From assembly GCF_005870025.1 (NCBI RefSeq), contig NZ_VATA01000063.1, forward strand, positions 1-36,218: a DNA stretch of 36,218 nucleotides, written 5' to 3'. The number at the start of each line of letters is the position of its first letter. The first letter of the stretch is position 1. This DNA is from Poseidonocella sp. HB161398. GTDB taxonomy: Bacteria > Pseudomonadota > Alphaproteobacteria > Rhodobacterales > Rhodobacteraceae. This document shows positions 15,827 through 23,743 of this stretch, piece by piece. The notes under the pieces are model-generated. The model worked only from the letters and a program-made list of their open reading frames with translations. It had not been told where the DNA came from and did not search any database. A program made the position numbers and the translations under genes.

Positions 15827-17793
15827 CTCCCCTTGCGCCGCCGCGGCGGGCGGGGGGGCAGGTAGTCCCGCCGACCGAGGCCGCGTTCGAGCGCGGCAGC
15901 CCGGTCGAGTATCTGCTTCCGTCCGGGCCGGAGCCTGCGCCGGTCGCCCTCGCGCAGCGTCAGGCCGATCCGGTCGAAGAATTCGAGCAGGTCGATGACC
16001 AGGTTCCGTCCCGCGCCGCTGGCGTCGCGAAGTTCGGCGGCGGTGAAGCCTCCGGCACCGGAAAGCGCTTCTGCATGGCGCACCAGATGATCCAGCGAAG
16101 CGCCGGACAGGAAGCGGGTGTTGGTCAGCCGCCAGATTTCTCCGGTGCCGCGGAGCGGGAGCATCAGGTCGAGGACCCGGGATTCCGGGGCGCCCATGGC
16201 GCGCGCGAGATCGCCGGTGCCGAACGACCGCAGCCCGAATTTTTCCGCCGTTGCTGCAAGATGGCGGCGGGCGCGCAGTTCCGCGGCGTCTTCGCCGGGC
16301 GCGTGGCCGGGCAGGCTCAGCTTGCGGCCCGCCATTGCGATCCGGCCTTCGCCGGACAGGCAGCGCAGCACGTGGTGCAGGGCCTCGGGCGATAGCCCTT
16401 CTGCGGCGCGGGCGGCCGCGGCGAGCGGCAGGCCGCTGCTTTGGGGATGGGCCGCGAGGTGCAGTTCCACCGCTTCGAGAACGGCTTGCGCCGCGGCGTC
16501 GACGCGTTCTGCACCGAGCGCCCTGCCGGACCCGAAACGCACGGTCCGGCTTTCGTTCCAGAGCGCTTCTGCCGTGGCCGGGGAAAGGGCAAAGCTCCGT
16601 TCGAAGCGGGCGGTGTCGATTTCCTCTCCCAGCGCGAGAAGCCCCGCAAGCGCGGCTGCGGGCGTTCCGCTGTCCATCGCCTTCCAGAAGAGGGCCGGAT
16701 CGCCGCGCTGGCGGCGCCGTTCCGGAGCGAGCGGGTCGATCACCCGGCCGCCGCCAAGGGTCGTGCGGGCGGCCCGGTCGCGCAGCACGAAGCGGTCTCC
16801 GGCAAGTGCGGTAACCGGCGTGTCGGGAACCAGGCGGCACATGGCCTCCCGGCCCGGCGCAATCGCGACCCGGCCGGGGACCAGGATGCGCACGGGCACG
16901 GCGGCGGTGCCGTGGTGAAGCGTGGCGAGACTGTTGTGGCGCACGGGCTCGGAGCGGGCCGCGGGAACGGACAGCATGACGGCCAGGCGCTCGCCCGGCA
17001 CAAACCCCTCCGGCCCGACAAGCCAGTCGCCGCGATGCACCGAGCCGAGTTCGATCCCCGCGAGGTTGACCGCGCCACGCTGTCCCGCAGCCAGCTGCTC
17101 AACGGGAGTGCCGTTGCTCTGGAGGCCCCGCACTCGCCAGGCGCTCCCGGCCGGTGCCAGGACCAGCCGGTCGCCGACCGCGACCCGCCCGGTCCTGACG
17201 GCCCCTGTGACCACCGTTCCCGCGCCGGCCACGCTGAAGGCGCGGTCGATTGCCAGACGGAAGGTCCGCTCTTCGGCAAGCCGCGCCGGATCGCCCGCCC
17301 CGAGGGCGCGCAGCGCGGCGGCAAGACCGGAGATGCCGGCACCTGTTATCGGCGAAACCTCATGGATTGCCGCGCCGGCCAATGGCGTGCCGTCGAGGAT
17401 CCTGCGCATCTGCTCCGCGACCTCTGCGGTCCGTTCCGGACCTGCCAGATCGATTTTCGTAATGGCGGCGATACCCCGCGAGATGCCGAGCAGCCCGAGG
17501 ATTTCCAGATGCTCCAGGGTCTGGGGCATGGGCCCGTCATCGGCGGCGACGACGATGAGGGCAGCCTCCGCCGAGGTGGCTCCGGCCAGCATGTTGCGCA
17601 GGAAGCGTTCATGACCGGGGACATCGACGAAGCCGATCGTGCCGCCGGCCCCGTCCGGCCAGTAGGCGAAGCCGAGATCGATCGAGATGCCCCGCGCTTT
17701 CTCGGCCGGCAGGCGGTCGGTGGCCACGCCGGTCAAGGCTCCGACCAGCCGGGTCTTGCCGTGATCGATATGTCCCGCCGTCGCGATCAGCAT
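15823..17793 (-). CDS. selB: Selenocysteine-specific translation elongation factor SelB
   Basis: A 656-residue GTPase that delivers Sec-tRNA-Sec to UGA codons and binds the SECIS hairpin in the mRNA. The G-domain motifs are exact: GHIDHGKT at 7-14, DVPGHE at 57-62 and TKID at 112-115. Switch I reads EKARGISIDLGFAYWP, the SelB-specific pattern that separates it from EF-Tu. Domains II and III span about 170-345, followed by the C-terminal winged-helix repeats to about 630 that bind SECIS RNA, and a basic Arg/Pro tail. E. coli SelB has 614 residues. GGAGGAG precedes the ATG by 7 nt. It is divergent from the selenoprotein gene, with start codons 207 bp apart. Together with selA and selC in this window it makes decoding complete apart from selD. 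Confidence 0.95.
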   Translation of the reverse strand: MLIATAGHIDHGKTRLVGALTGVATDRLPAEKARGISIDLGFAYWPDGAGGTIGFVDVPGHERFLRNMLAGATSAEAALIVVAADDGPMPQTLEHLEILGLLGISRGIAAITKIDLAGPERTAEVAEQMRRILDGTPLAGAAIHEVSPITGAGISGLAAALRALGAGDPARLAEERTFRLAIDRAFSVAGAGTVVTGAVRTGRVAVGDRLVLAPAGSAWRVRGLQSNGTPVEQLAAGQRGAVNLAGIELGSVHRGDWLVGPEGFVPGERLAVMLSVPAARSEPVRHNSLATLHHGTAAVPVRILVPGRVAIAPGREAMCRLVPDTPVTALAGDRFVLRDRAARTTLGGGRVIDPLAPERRRQRGDPALFWKAMDSGTPAAALAGLLALGEEIDTARFERSFALSPATAEALWNESRTVRFGSGRALGAERVDAAAQAVLEAVELHLAAHPQSSGLPLAAAARAAEGLSPEALHHVLRCLSGEGRIAMAGRKLSLPGHAPGEDAAELRARRHLAATAEKFGLRSFGTGDLARAMGAPESRVLDLMLPLRGTGEIWRLTNTRFLSGASLDHLVRHAEALSGAGGFTAAELRDASGAGRNLVIDLLEFFDRIGLTLREGDRRRLRPGRKQILDRAAALERGLGRRDYLPPRPPRRRKGS

Positions 17794-17999
17794 GCCTCTG
17801 CTCCTCCGCCGTTTCGGACAGGCCTAGCGCCGCGTGTCCGCGGGAGGGAGGCGGAGCTTGGTGATGGAGCTTTCCAATAATGTGATATGGGTTTCCGCCA
17901 TCGCCCATGCTGCGGCTAGCGTCTCCCAAGGGCGGCCGCATCGTGCCGCCGGGGCCGGGCGCGCCCGAGGCGCCCGAAACTGCGGAGGAATTCGTTCGG

Positions 18000-19721
18000 A
18001 TGGACGACAAGCAGACCTTTGCGGCGGAGACCTACAAGGTCGTCTGGCCGAGCGGCCGGCAGGTGCATGACGGGCACCAGCTTGCCAAGCGGCTCGACGA
18101 CCTCAACGGCAAGACCGTCGCGCAGCTCTGGGACTGGGTGTTCAAGGGCGACAAGATGTTCGATATCTGGGAGCGCGAGCTCGCTGCGAAATATCCGGAC
18201 ATCAAGTTCATTTCATGGCGGGAATTCGGCGAGATCCACGGGGCCAACGAGCATGCGGTGCTCGAGGCGCTTCCAGAGAAGCTGAAGGAACACGACGTCG
18301 ACGCGGTGATCGTCGGCGTCGGCTGCTGAGGGTCCTGCACGGCCGCCGTGACGCGTGCCTCCGCCCTGGTCGAAAGCCTGGGCTATCCGACAGTGACCAT
18401 GCTCTGTTCCGGTTTCGTGAATCAGGGCAAGCAGACTGCCAAGGGTCTGGGGATGCCGAATCTCCCCCACACGATCCATCCGGGTCATGTGAATTTCGTC
18501 ACTGACGCGCAGCTCGAGAAGACCGTCGCCGGTCCGATGCTGCAGCAGGTGATCGACGGGCTGACCATACAGCCCGATGAAGCCGTCGCGTCCGCCGAAC
18601 CCGGCAGGACGGACATCATCTTCGAAGGCAGCTTCGACGAGGTGAACGAGCATTTCCTCGCCAATGAATGGTCCGAGGGCTTGCCGGTCGTCCCGCCGAC
18701 GCTCGAGAAGGTGGAACAGTTCCTGCGCTTCACCGACCGCAAGGCGGACGAGGTTCTGGGCACCGCGCTGCCTGCGAACCGCGAGGCGACGGTATGGAAC
18801 GTGGCCGTCAACGGCGTGATGTCGGGCTGCCGCCCGGAATACATGCCCGTGCTGGTCGCCATCACCGAAGCGATGATGGACAAGGAGTTCGGGGTCGAAC
18901 ACCTCGGACACACGCCCGCTACCGAAACGCAGATCATCCTTTCGGGGAAGATCATCAAGGACCTGAAGTTCAACTGCCTCCAGGCCGCGCTGCGCCCCGG
19001 ATTCCAGGCGAACACCTCGGTCGGGCGGTTCTGGCGGATGTACCTGCGCAATGTCTGCGGCTTCATCCCGCACGGCACCGACAAGGGCTGCTACGGCGGC
19101 AACTTCCGGATCGTGCTGGCCGAGAACGAGGATGCCGCGCAGGAGATGGGCTGGCCCACCCATGGCGAGGAAGAGGGCTATGCCTTCGGCCAGAACATGG
19201 TGACGGTCACGTCCTGCACCGAGATGACCCAGGCCATCGAAGTGGGCGATCCGGTCGCGGAGCAGATACTGAAGAACATCGAGGCCCGCATGGCCGACAA
19301 CAACATGTTCATCCAGTTCTTCTTCCGCGGGATGGTGACGCGGCCGCTGGTGGTGATCACGCCGGCAATCCTGAAGGTGCTGACCGATCAGGGCTGGACC
19401 AAGGACAAGGTGCGCAGGCATTTCTACGAGAATGCCAAGCTGCGGGTTTCTCGTCTTTCCGGGATGATCCTCAACCGCTTCTATCGCGGCATCAACGAGA
19501 AGTGCTGGCCCGAGCAGCTGGGAACGTCGATGGATGTCAACCGCGACATCCAGATGGTTTCGAAACCCGAGGACTTCATGATTGTCGTATCCGGGGATCC
19601 GGATCGCGACCATGCCATGATCGGTTCGGGCAACGGCTATATCGGCTTCCCCGTGACACGGGCGATCAGCCTGCCGTCCGACTGGGACGCGCTTCTTGCA
19701 GAAAAGAACGGGCGGGCCTGA
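18000..19721 (+). CDS. UGSC-type selenoprotein with in-frame UGA (Sec110) and large C-terminal domain
   Basis: Without recoding this appears as two fragments, 18000-18329 and 18348-19721. Both are in the same frame, and the TGA at 18327-18329 is followed without any other stop by Gly-Ser-Cys. Read through as selenocysteine, it gives a 573-residue protein with the motif Cys109-Sec110-Gly111-Ser112-Cys113, within VDAVIVGVGC-U-GSCTAAVTRAS. The first domain (about 30-190) is alpha/beta: LNGKTVAQLWDWVFKGDKMF, then the buried strand before the motif, then LGYPTVTMLCSGFVNQGKQ. The Sec-containing loop follows a beta strand, as in thioredoxin-like or glycine-reductase-like redox proteins. The second domain (about 205-560, starting EVNEHFLANEWSEGLPVVPP) has conserved-looking Cys, His and Gly positions (VMSGCRPEYMP, LRNVCGFIPHG, KGCYGG). 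I cannot assign its function. Start 18000 is chosen for a GGAGG 11 nt upstream; ATG 17907 in frame is an alternative (Sec141). Confidence 0.9.
18327..18329 (+). other. Selenocysteine codon (TGA read as Sec)
   Basis: TGA flanked by TGC (Cys) before and GGG-TCC-TGC (Gly-Ser-Cys) after. The reading frame on both sides is continuous and codes for one conserved-looking fold. The window also holds selA, selB and selC, so the codon can be decoded. Family knowledge: the U-G-S-C motif names a group of bacterial (seleno)proteins in which Sec may be replaced by Cys. Confidence 0.9.
18328..18361 (+). promoter_or_regulatory. Candidate bacterial SECIS hairpin
   Basis: Immediately downstream of the UGA, GCACG (18337-18341) can pair with CGTGC (18354-18358) around a 12-nt loop containing G and U, and the base GAG (18328-18330) can pair with CTC (18359-18361), with a bulge between. 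The apical loop begins 13 nt after the UGA, roughly the spacing of known bacterial SECIS elements. An alternative pairing CACGG with CCGTG (18338-18342, 18346-18350) exists. Which fold is used cannot be decided by eye. Confidence 0.5.
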
Positions 19722-19728
19722 CGGCCCG
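19713..19728 (+). terminator. Hairpin overlapping the selenoprotein stop codon
   Basis: CGGGCC (19713-19718) and GGCCCG (19723-19728) form a perfect 6-bp stem with a 4-nt loop. The loop is the stop codon TGA plus one base, and the stem is followed by TTCC. It is the first of two terminator-like hairpins in a row before the next gene. Confidence 0.5.
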
Positions 19729-19737
19729 TTCCTCCCG

Positions 19738-19772
19738 CGCCTTTCCCGATCTATCCATGCATGGGAAAGGCG
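19738..19772 (+). terminator. Second hairpin downstream of the selenoprotein gene
   Basis: CGCCTTTCCC (19738-19747) pairs perfectly with GGGAAAGGCG (19763-19772) around a 15-nt loop. This 10-bp stem, with the hairpin at the stop codon, probably separates the selenoprotein transcript from the ABC binding-protein gene, or attenuates readthrough into it. Confidence 0.55.
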
Positions 19773-19776
19773 TGGA

Positions 19777-19797
19777 CAAGATGTGGCAGCCATCTTG
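19777..19797. other. Short inverted repeat in the leader of the ABC binding-protein gene
   Basis: CAAGATG (19777-19783) and CATCTTG (19791-19797) are exact inverted repeats with a 7-nt spacer. The element lies 64 bp before the ATG at 19861, so it could be an RNA hairpin in the leader or a protein-binding site. It does not match the TATTGTCAACAATA element. Confidence 0.35.
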
Positions 19798-19860
19798 ACC
19801 GGAACCGCTGCCAGAACCGCCGGGAAAGGGAGTAACCCGGCCATTCAGGGAGGAATTCAA

Positions 19861-20898
19861 ATGACAGACGATAGCAAGACCCGGACCAGCCGTCGCGGCT
19901 TCCTGCAGACGACCGGCCTGGCAGCCGCCTCGGCGATGGTGGGCGGCTTCTCGATCCGCACCGGCGCCTGGGCCCAGGACAGCGACGATCCCGTGGCCGC
20001 GGCGCAGGCCGAAGGCAAGGTCATGCTCTACACCGGCTCCGCCGAGCCCTTGGTCATTGCCCTGGGAGAAGCCTTCAAGGAGGAATACGGCATCCAGCTG
20101 GAATACCAGCGGCTGAATTCGTCCAAGGTCGCGGCGCGCTACACCGCAGAGTCCGAGGCCGGCCAGGCCGTGGCCGACGTGATGGTCGCAGGCGATCCGC
20201 TGCTGTTCGAGGCCTTCCACAAGAAGGGCTGGATCGCGGATCTCGACCCGGCCCATGTCCCCGGTCTCGACGCGTGGCCCGAAGCCTTCAAGAACAGCTA
20301 TTCCGCGGTAATTTCGATCAACCCGCACACGATGGGCACCAATACCGCGATGGTGAAGGACCTGCCCGCGGAGTGGGAGGACATGCTGCGGCCGGAGCTG
20401 AAGGGACGGCTGATCACGGTCGACCTGCGTTCGGTCGGGCTCGTCGCCTTCGGATCCTACGACATGTTGCTGCGCACCAAGGGCGAGGAGTTCCTGCGCG
20501 AACTCGGCCGTCAGGAGTTCCAGCTGGGTTCCGGCGGACCGGCCTCGATCCAGCAGGTTGCGGCAGGGGGCGCGAGCCTGTTCTTCCCCTGTTCGACCAC
20601 GCAGGCGTACTCGGTCATCAATAAGGGCGCGCCGGTGCAAGCCATCATTCCCGACGATACATATTCCGGTGTGGTCTCTCCGTTCGCCGTCTCGGCCAAG
20701 GCGCCAAACCCGAATGCGGCGCGGCTGCTCTGCAGCTTCATGATGTCCGAGAAGGGCCAGCAGATCCTCAATGCGGAAACCGCATCTCCGAACGGTACGC
20801 CTGGAACGGCTGAACTCAAGCCGGGCTTTGTCGAGCCGGACATGGAATCAGCCGAAGAACATCGCGACAAGATCATCGAACTCATGGGACTGGCCTGA
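19861..20898 (+). CDS. Tat-exported ABC substrate-binding protein, Fe(III)/aminoethylphosphonate type
   Basis: A 345-residue solute-binding protein. The twin-arginine signal is SRRGFLQ at 10-16, followed by the hydrophobic tract TTGLAAASAMVGGFS and a likely cleavage after AWA (about 38). The mature start AQAEGKVMLYTGSAEP matches the FbpA/AfuA/PhnS-like group (E-G-x-V-x-x-YT). A hinge SGGPASIQQVAAGGASLFF is followed by the C-terminal lobe SPFAVSAKAPNPNAARLLCSFMMSEKGQQ, typical of this class. Tat export suggests folding with a cofactor or fast folding in the cytoplasm. A strong GGAGG lies 8 nt before ATG 19861; longer frames upstream run through hairpins and were rejected. It is followed 34 bp later by the permease gene; the ATPase is at 27579. 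Ligand unknown; it may be a ferric complex or an organic acid or amine. Confidence 0.87.
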   Translation: MTDDSKTRTSRRGFLQTTGLAAASAMVGGFSIRTGAWAQDSDDPVAAAQAEGKVMLYTGSAEPLVIALGEAFKEEYGIQLEYQRLNSSKVAARYTAESEAGQAVADVMVAGDPLLFEAFHKKGWIADLDPAHVPGLDAWPEAFKNSYSAVISINPHTMGTNTAMVKDLPAEWEDMLRPELKGRLITVDLRSVGLVAFGSYDMLLRTKGEEFLRELGRQEFQLGSGGPASIQQVAAGGASLFFPCSTTQAYSVINKGAPVQAIIPDDTYSGVVSPFAVSAKAPNPNAARLLCSFMMSEKGQQILNAETASPNGTPGTAELKPGFVEPDMESAEEHRDKIIELMGLA

Positions 20899-20932
20899 GC
20901 CAGGCACCGACGAGCGACAGGAGGACATTGCC

Positions 20933-22687
20933 TTGCAGGCATCGGATGTCGACATTTTGCCCCGTACGCCCGGGCCGGCCCTGAGGCCGAACTGGCGCCC
21001 CATCGCGGTGATCGCCGCGCTCCTTGTTCTGGGCATCGGGTTCCTGATGGTCTATCCCACGGGACAGCTCCTGAGCCTCGTCTTCGGGCGCGGAACGGAC
21101 ATTGCCGGTGAGGGGCTCGGCCCCGGGATCGGAAAGGTGCTGTGGAACACCTTCGCGATGGTCTCGATATCCAGCCTCGTGGCGCTGGTCTTCGCAACCG
21201 CGCTGGCGGTGGTGGCCGAACGCACGGATGGTGGCCTGAAAGGCGTCGGGAATTTCATGCCGGTGGCACCCCTGATGCTGCCTTCGGTGACCGGCGTGCT
21301 GGGCTGGGTGGTGCTCTTCGACCCCCGGATCGGGTTTTTCAACGTCGCGTTCCGCTGGTTCACGGGCGGCGAGGTCATGGGCGGCACCGGTCCGATCGAC
21401 ATCTACACGATGCAGGGGCTGATCTTCGCCCTGTCGATCCACCTCGTCCCGGCGATCTACCTGATCACCTCCGCGGCCCTGCGCAGCCTCGATCCCTCGA
21501 TCGAGGAGGCCTGCCGCATCTCGGGGGCGGGACCGCTCAGAACCTGGCTGACCGTGACGCTGCCGGCAATCCGTCCTGCCATCTTCGAGGCATGGCTCCT
21601 GTCGGTCATCAACGGCATCGCGATCTTCGCGGTGCCGGTCATCCTGGGCACTGCCGGGCAGATCGAAGTCGTTTCGGTACGGATTTTCCGCTACTTCACG
21701 GATTACCCGGCGAACGAGAAGGCGGCGATCACACTCGCCTTCGGGATGCTTGTCGTCGTTTTCGCGCTGAGGATGGTGCAGTGGAAATTCCTTCCCCATG
21801 GCAGGCACGCCACCATCGGCGGCAAGGGCGCCCGGCACACGCCGACGCGCCTGGGCAAGCTGCGCTACGTGACCAAGGCGGTCTTCGTCGGCTACATCCT
21901 GATTTCGCTGGTGCTGCCGCTCCTGGCGCTGATGGCCGTGTCGCTTCAGCCCTTCTGGTCGCTGAACTTCTCGCTCGACTACCTGAACTTCGACAACTAC
22001 GTCACGGTCCTGACGGTAAACCCGGCCACCACCCGGGCGCTGGCGAACTCGATCTTCCTCGCGACGACGGGCGCGACGGTGATCATGGCGGTCGCGGGTT
22101 TCCTGATGCTCTATGCCAACCACTTCGCCGACGGGGCGGGCGTGCGGCAGGGCCTTCTCGAAAAAATGGGCTCGCGCAAGGTCGTCGATCTGATCACCAT
22201 GCTGCCCGCCACCTTCCCTCATACCCTGGTCGGCGTGGCCTTCATCCTTGCCTTCGCCCAATGGCCCTTCGACATCTACGGCACGATCTGGATCCTGTTC
22301 CTGGCCTATCTGCTGATGGAAATTCCCTACGCCTCCACGGCAGCGCGTTCGGCAGCGATCTTGGTGGGCCGGGAACTGTCGGAAAGCTCGCGGGTTTGCC
22401 GTGCCTCCGAGACCACCACGATGCGCAAGATCCTGCTGCCGCTGTCGCTGCACGGGCTGGCTGCTGGCTGGGTGCTGGTCTTCATCCACATGATGGGCGA
22501 GGTCACGGCCTCGGCCATTCTCTCGGGCACGTCCAATGGGGTCGTGGGCGCCGTGCTGCTCGACCTCTGGGAGAACGGCAGCTTCCCGCTGATGACCGCC
22601 TTCGCGCTGATCATCTGGGCCATCGCGACCACCATGATGGCCGCCGTGCTGTGGCTCAACAACCGCAACGCCCGCAAGGTGCGCTAG
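20933..22687 (+). CDS. Fused double ABC permease, Fe(III)/aminoethylphosphonate type
   Basis: A 584-residue protein made of two BPD_transp_1 permease halves in one chain, as in FbpB/AfuB/PhnU-V-like systems. It has about 12 membrane segments. First-half EAA loop: EEACRISGAGPLRTWLTVTLP; second-half loop: ESSRVCRASETTTMRKILLPLS. A soluble linker (about 285-320) contains HGRHATIGGKG. The start is a TTG at 20933 with AGGAGG 7 nt upstream; no ATG in frame is close enough. The second EAA loop carries Ser-Ser where Glu/Asp-Ala is usual, but the Gly-like turn is retained poorly (RASETT), so contact with the ATPase may differ between halves. It works with the binding protein encoded upstream and the ATPase at 27579-28742. 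Confidence 0.88.
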   Translation: MQASDVDILPRTPGPALRPNWRPIAVIAALLVLGIGFLMVYPTGQLLSLVFGRGTDIAGEGLGPGIGKVLWNTFAMVSISSLVALVFATALAVVAERTDGGLKGVGNFMPVAPLMLPSVTGVLGWVVLFDPRIGFFNVAFRWFTGGEVMGGTGPIDIYTMQGLIFALSIHLVPAIYLITSAALRSLDPSIEEACRISGAGPLRTWLTVTLPAIRPAIFEAWLLSVINGIAIFAVPVILGTAGQIEVVSVRIFRYFTDYPANEKAAITLAFGMLVVVFALRMVQWKFLPHGRHATIGGKGARHTPTRLGKLRYVTKAVFVGYILISLVLPLLALMAVSLQPFWSLNFSLDYLNFDNYVTVLTVNPATTRALANSIFLATTGATVIMAVAGFLMLYANHFADGAGVRQGLLEKMGSRKVVDLITMLPATFPHTLVGVAFILAFAQWPFDIYGTIWILFLAYLLMEIPYASTAARSAAILVGRELSESSRVCRASETTTMRKILLPLSLHGLAAGWVLVFIHMMGEVTASAILSGTSNGVVGAVLLDLWENGSFPLMTAFALIIWAIATTMMAAVLWLNNRNARKVR

Positions 22688-22712
22688 CGGCCCGTTGCCG
22701 CTCCGATCCCCA

Positions 22713-22738
22713 GCGGGCGCTCCTGCAGGAGCGCCCGC
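22713..22738. terminator. Perfect 26-bp palindromic terminator between convergent genes
   Basis: The half GCGGGCGCTCCTG is followed directly by its exact reverse complement. It lies between the stop of the double permease (22687) and the stop of GntR regulator 3 (22854), and is likely bidirectional. The rest of the interval, 22739-22853, shows no other clear element. Confidence 0.65.
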
Positions 22739-22853
22739 CATTCCGGACTCTCGCCGGCGGGCCGTCCATTGGCGGCGGGATGCCGACTTCCTCCGTCCGG
22801 CCCGGAGCGGCAGGTGCGCGAGAACTGGAGGTCTGCCGTGCCGGTGCGGGGAG

Positions 22854-23540
22854 CTATCTCGACAACGGCGACTCTCCGACCGAAAGCGCACGCATGGTTT
22901 CCTTGACGTTGTCGACATGGCGCCGCAGCGCCTCGCGCGCCGCCGGTGCATCGCGGCGGCAGATGGCGTCGATGATGTCCAGCCAGTAGGGCAGCGAGAC
23001 CTGGGCTCGGCCGGGCCGGTAGGTCAGGCGCAGCCGGTGCCGTGCCATCCGGTCGCGCAGCTTCTCCAGGATTTCCTGTCCGACGGCATGATCGGAAACC
23101 CTGACGTAGAACTGGAATACCTTCCGGGTGAGTTCCGCGAATCCCGCCGCATCCTGCTGCGCGGCCCTGGCCTCGAGCTGTGCCGCCATCAGCCGGAGCT
23201 CCGCAACCTCCTCATCCGTGATCCGCGCGATAGCCTGAGTGATGCAGACCTGCTCGATCGCGAGGCGGATTTCCGCGACCTGCAGCGCTTCCTCCAGACC
23301 GACCACCCGGACGCGCGCACCGCGGTTGGCGATCCGTTCCACCAGGCCCTCATGCACCAGCTCGGCAAGCGCCGCGCGCAGCGTTCCCCGGCTGGTCCGG
23401 AGCATTTCGCATAGCTCCGCCTCGACCAGTCTCTGACCCGGGGCAAGATCGTTCGACAATATTGCCTGCCGGATGGAATCGGCAACTGCTGCTTGCCCTT
23501 GGCTCGAGGGCTTGCTTGGCGCGGGGCTGTTTCCGGTCAT
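22854..23540 (-). CDS. GntR-family transcriptional regulator 3 (FCD type)
   Basis: A 228-residue regulator. The winged helix includes IRQAILSNDLAPGQRLVEAEL, TSRGTLRAALAELVHEGLV and the wing NRGARVRVVG, followed by an FCD-like domain with LRLTYRPGRAQVSLPYWLDIIDAICRRDA and ALRRHVDNVKETM. The last segment is almost the same as in regulator 2, including the Pro-Tyr-Trp at a usual metal-His position. Two adjacent ATGs (23543, 23540) follow a CGGAG site; 23540 has the better spacing. It interrupts the second importer system and faces the MaoC-CoA-transferase operon, with the operator-like sequence at 23672-23684 between them. It probably controls that operon. Confidence 0.87.
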   Translation of the reverse strand: MTGNSPAPSKPSSQGQAAVADSIRQAILSNDLAPGQRLVEAELCEMLRTSRGTLRAALAELVHEGLVERIANRGARVRVVGLEEALQVAEIRLAIEQVCITQAIARITDEEVAELRLMAAQLEARAAQQDAAGFAELTRKVFQFYVRVSDHAVGQEILEKLRDRMARHRLRLTYRPGRAQVSLPYWLDIIDAICRRDAPAAREALRRHVDNVKETMRALSVGESPLSR

Positions 23541-23641
23541 CATGGTCTCCGCAGTTGGAGCTCGCATTCAAGCCGAGGACGTTCTTCATGGCAAGCGCCA
23601 AGCTCCGCCGGCTTTGGCGCCGACAGCGGGGAAAACCAAGC

Positions 23642-23684
23642 TTGACGCGAACATGATTCTTGTAGTACTAAATTGTCCAACAAT
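23642..23684 (+). promoter_or_regulatory. Promoter and operator-like palindrome of the dehydratase/CoA-transferase operon
   Basis: A -35-like TTGACG (23642-23647) is followed after 18 nt by TACTAA (23666-23671), a weak -10. At 23672-23684 is ATTGTCCAACAAT: ATTGT and ACAAT arms around a 3-bp centre, one base longer than the elements at 5250 and 9768. It would overlap the transcription start, a repressor-like position. An 8-bp palindrome TAGTACTA (23663-23670) overlaps the -10. Confidence 0.5.
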
Positions 23685-23743
23685 CATGATCAGCAAAACC
23701 GTGCGAAGGCATCGGCAAGGCGACGAAGAGGGAGGGCGAGCGC

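Noticed and set aside
17907-17999. Earlier start of the selenoprotein at 17907.
   Set aside because: No ribosome site is visible and the 31 extra residues are Pro/Gly/Ala-rich, but it cannot be excluded.
18000-18329. Reading this stretch as a complete 109-residue protein ending at the TGA, with a separate gene starting at GTG 18348.
   Set aside because: The same frame continues with Gly-Ser-Cys and a coherent fold, the GTG has no ribosome site, and the selenocysteine machinery is nearby.
18213-19844. Minus-strand open frame covering most of the selenoprotein gene.
   Set aside because: His/Arg/Asp-rich shadow translation with no motifs. The sense strand has stronger coding character and two terminator-like hairpins at its end.
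20882-22951. Very long open frame on the minus strand across the double permease.
   Set aside because: It is antisense to a clear permease with matching membrane helices, is rich in Arg/His/Gln as expected of GC-rich shadow frames, and has no ribosome site.
23452-23466. TTCGACAATATT inside GntR 3 as another operator.
   Set aside because: It encodes the conserved ILSNDLAPG part of the DNA-binding domain, and the second arm of the palindrome is poor.
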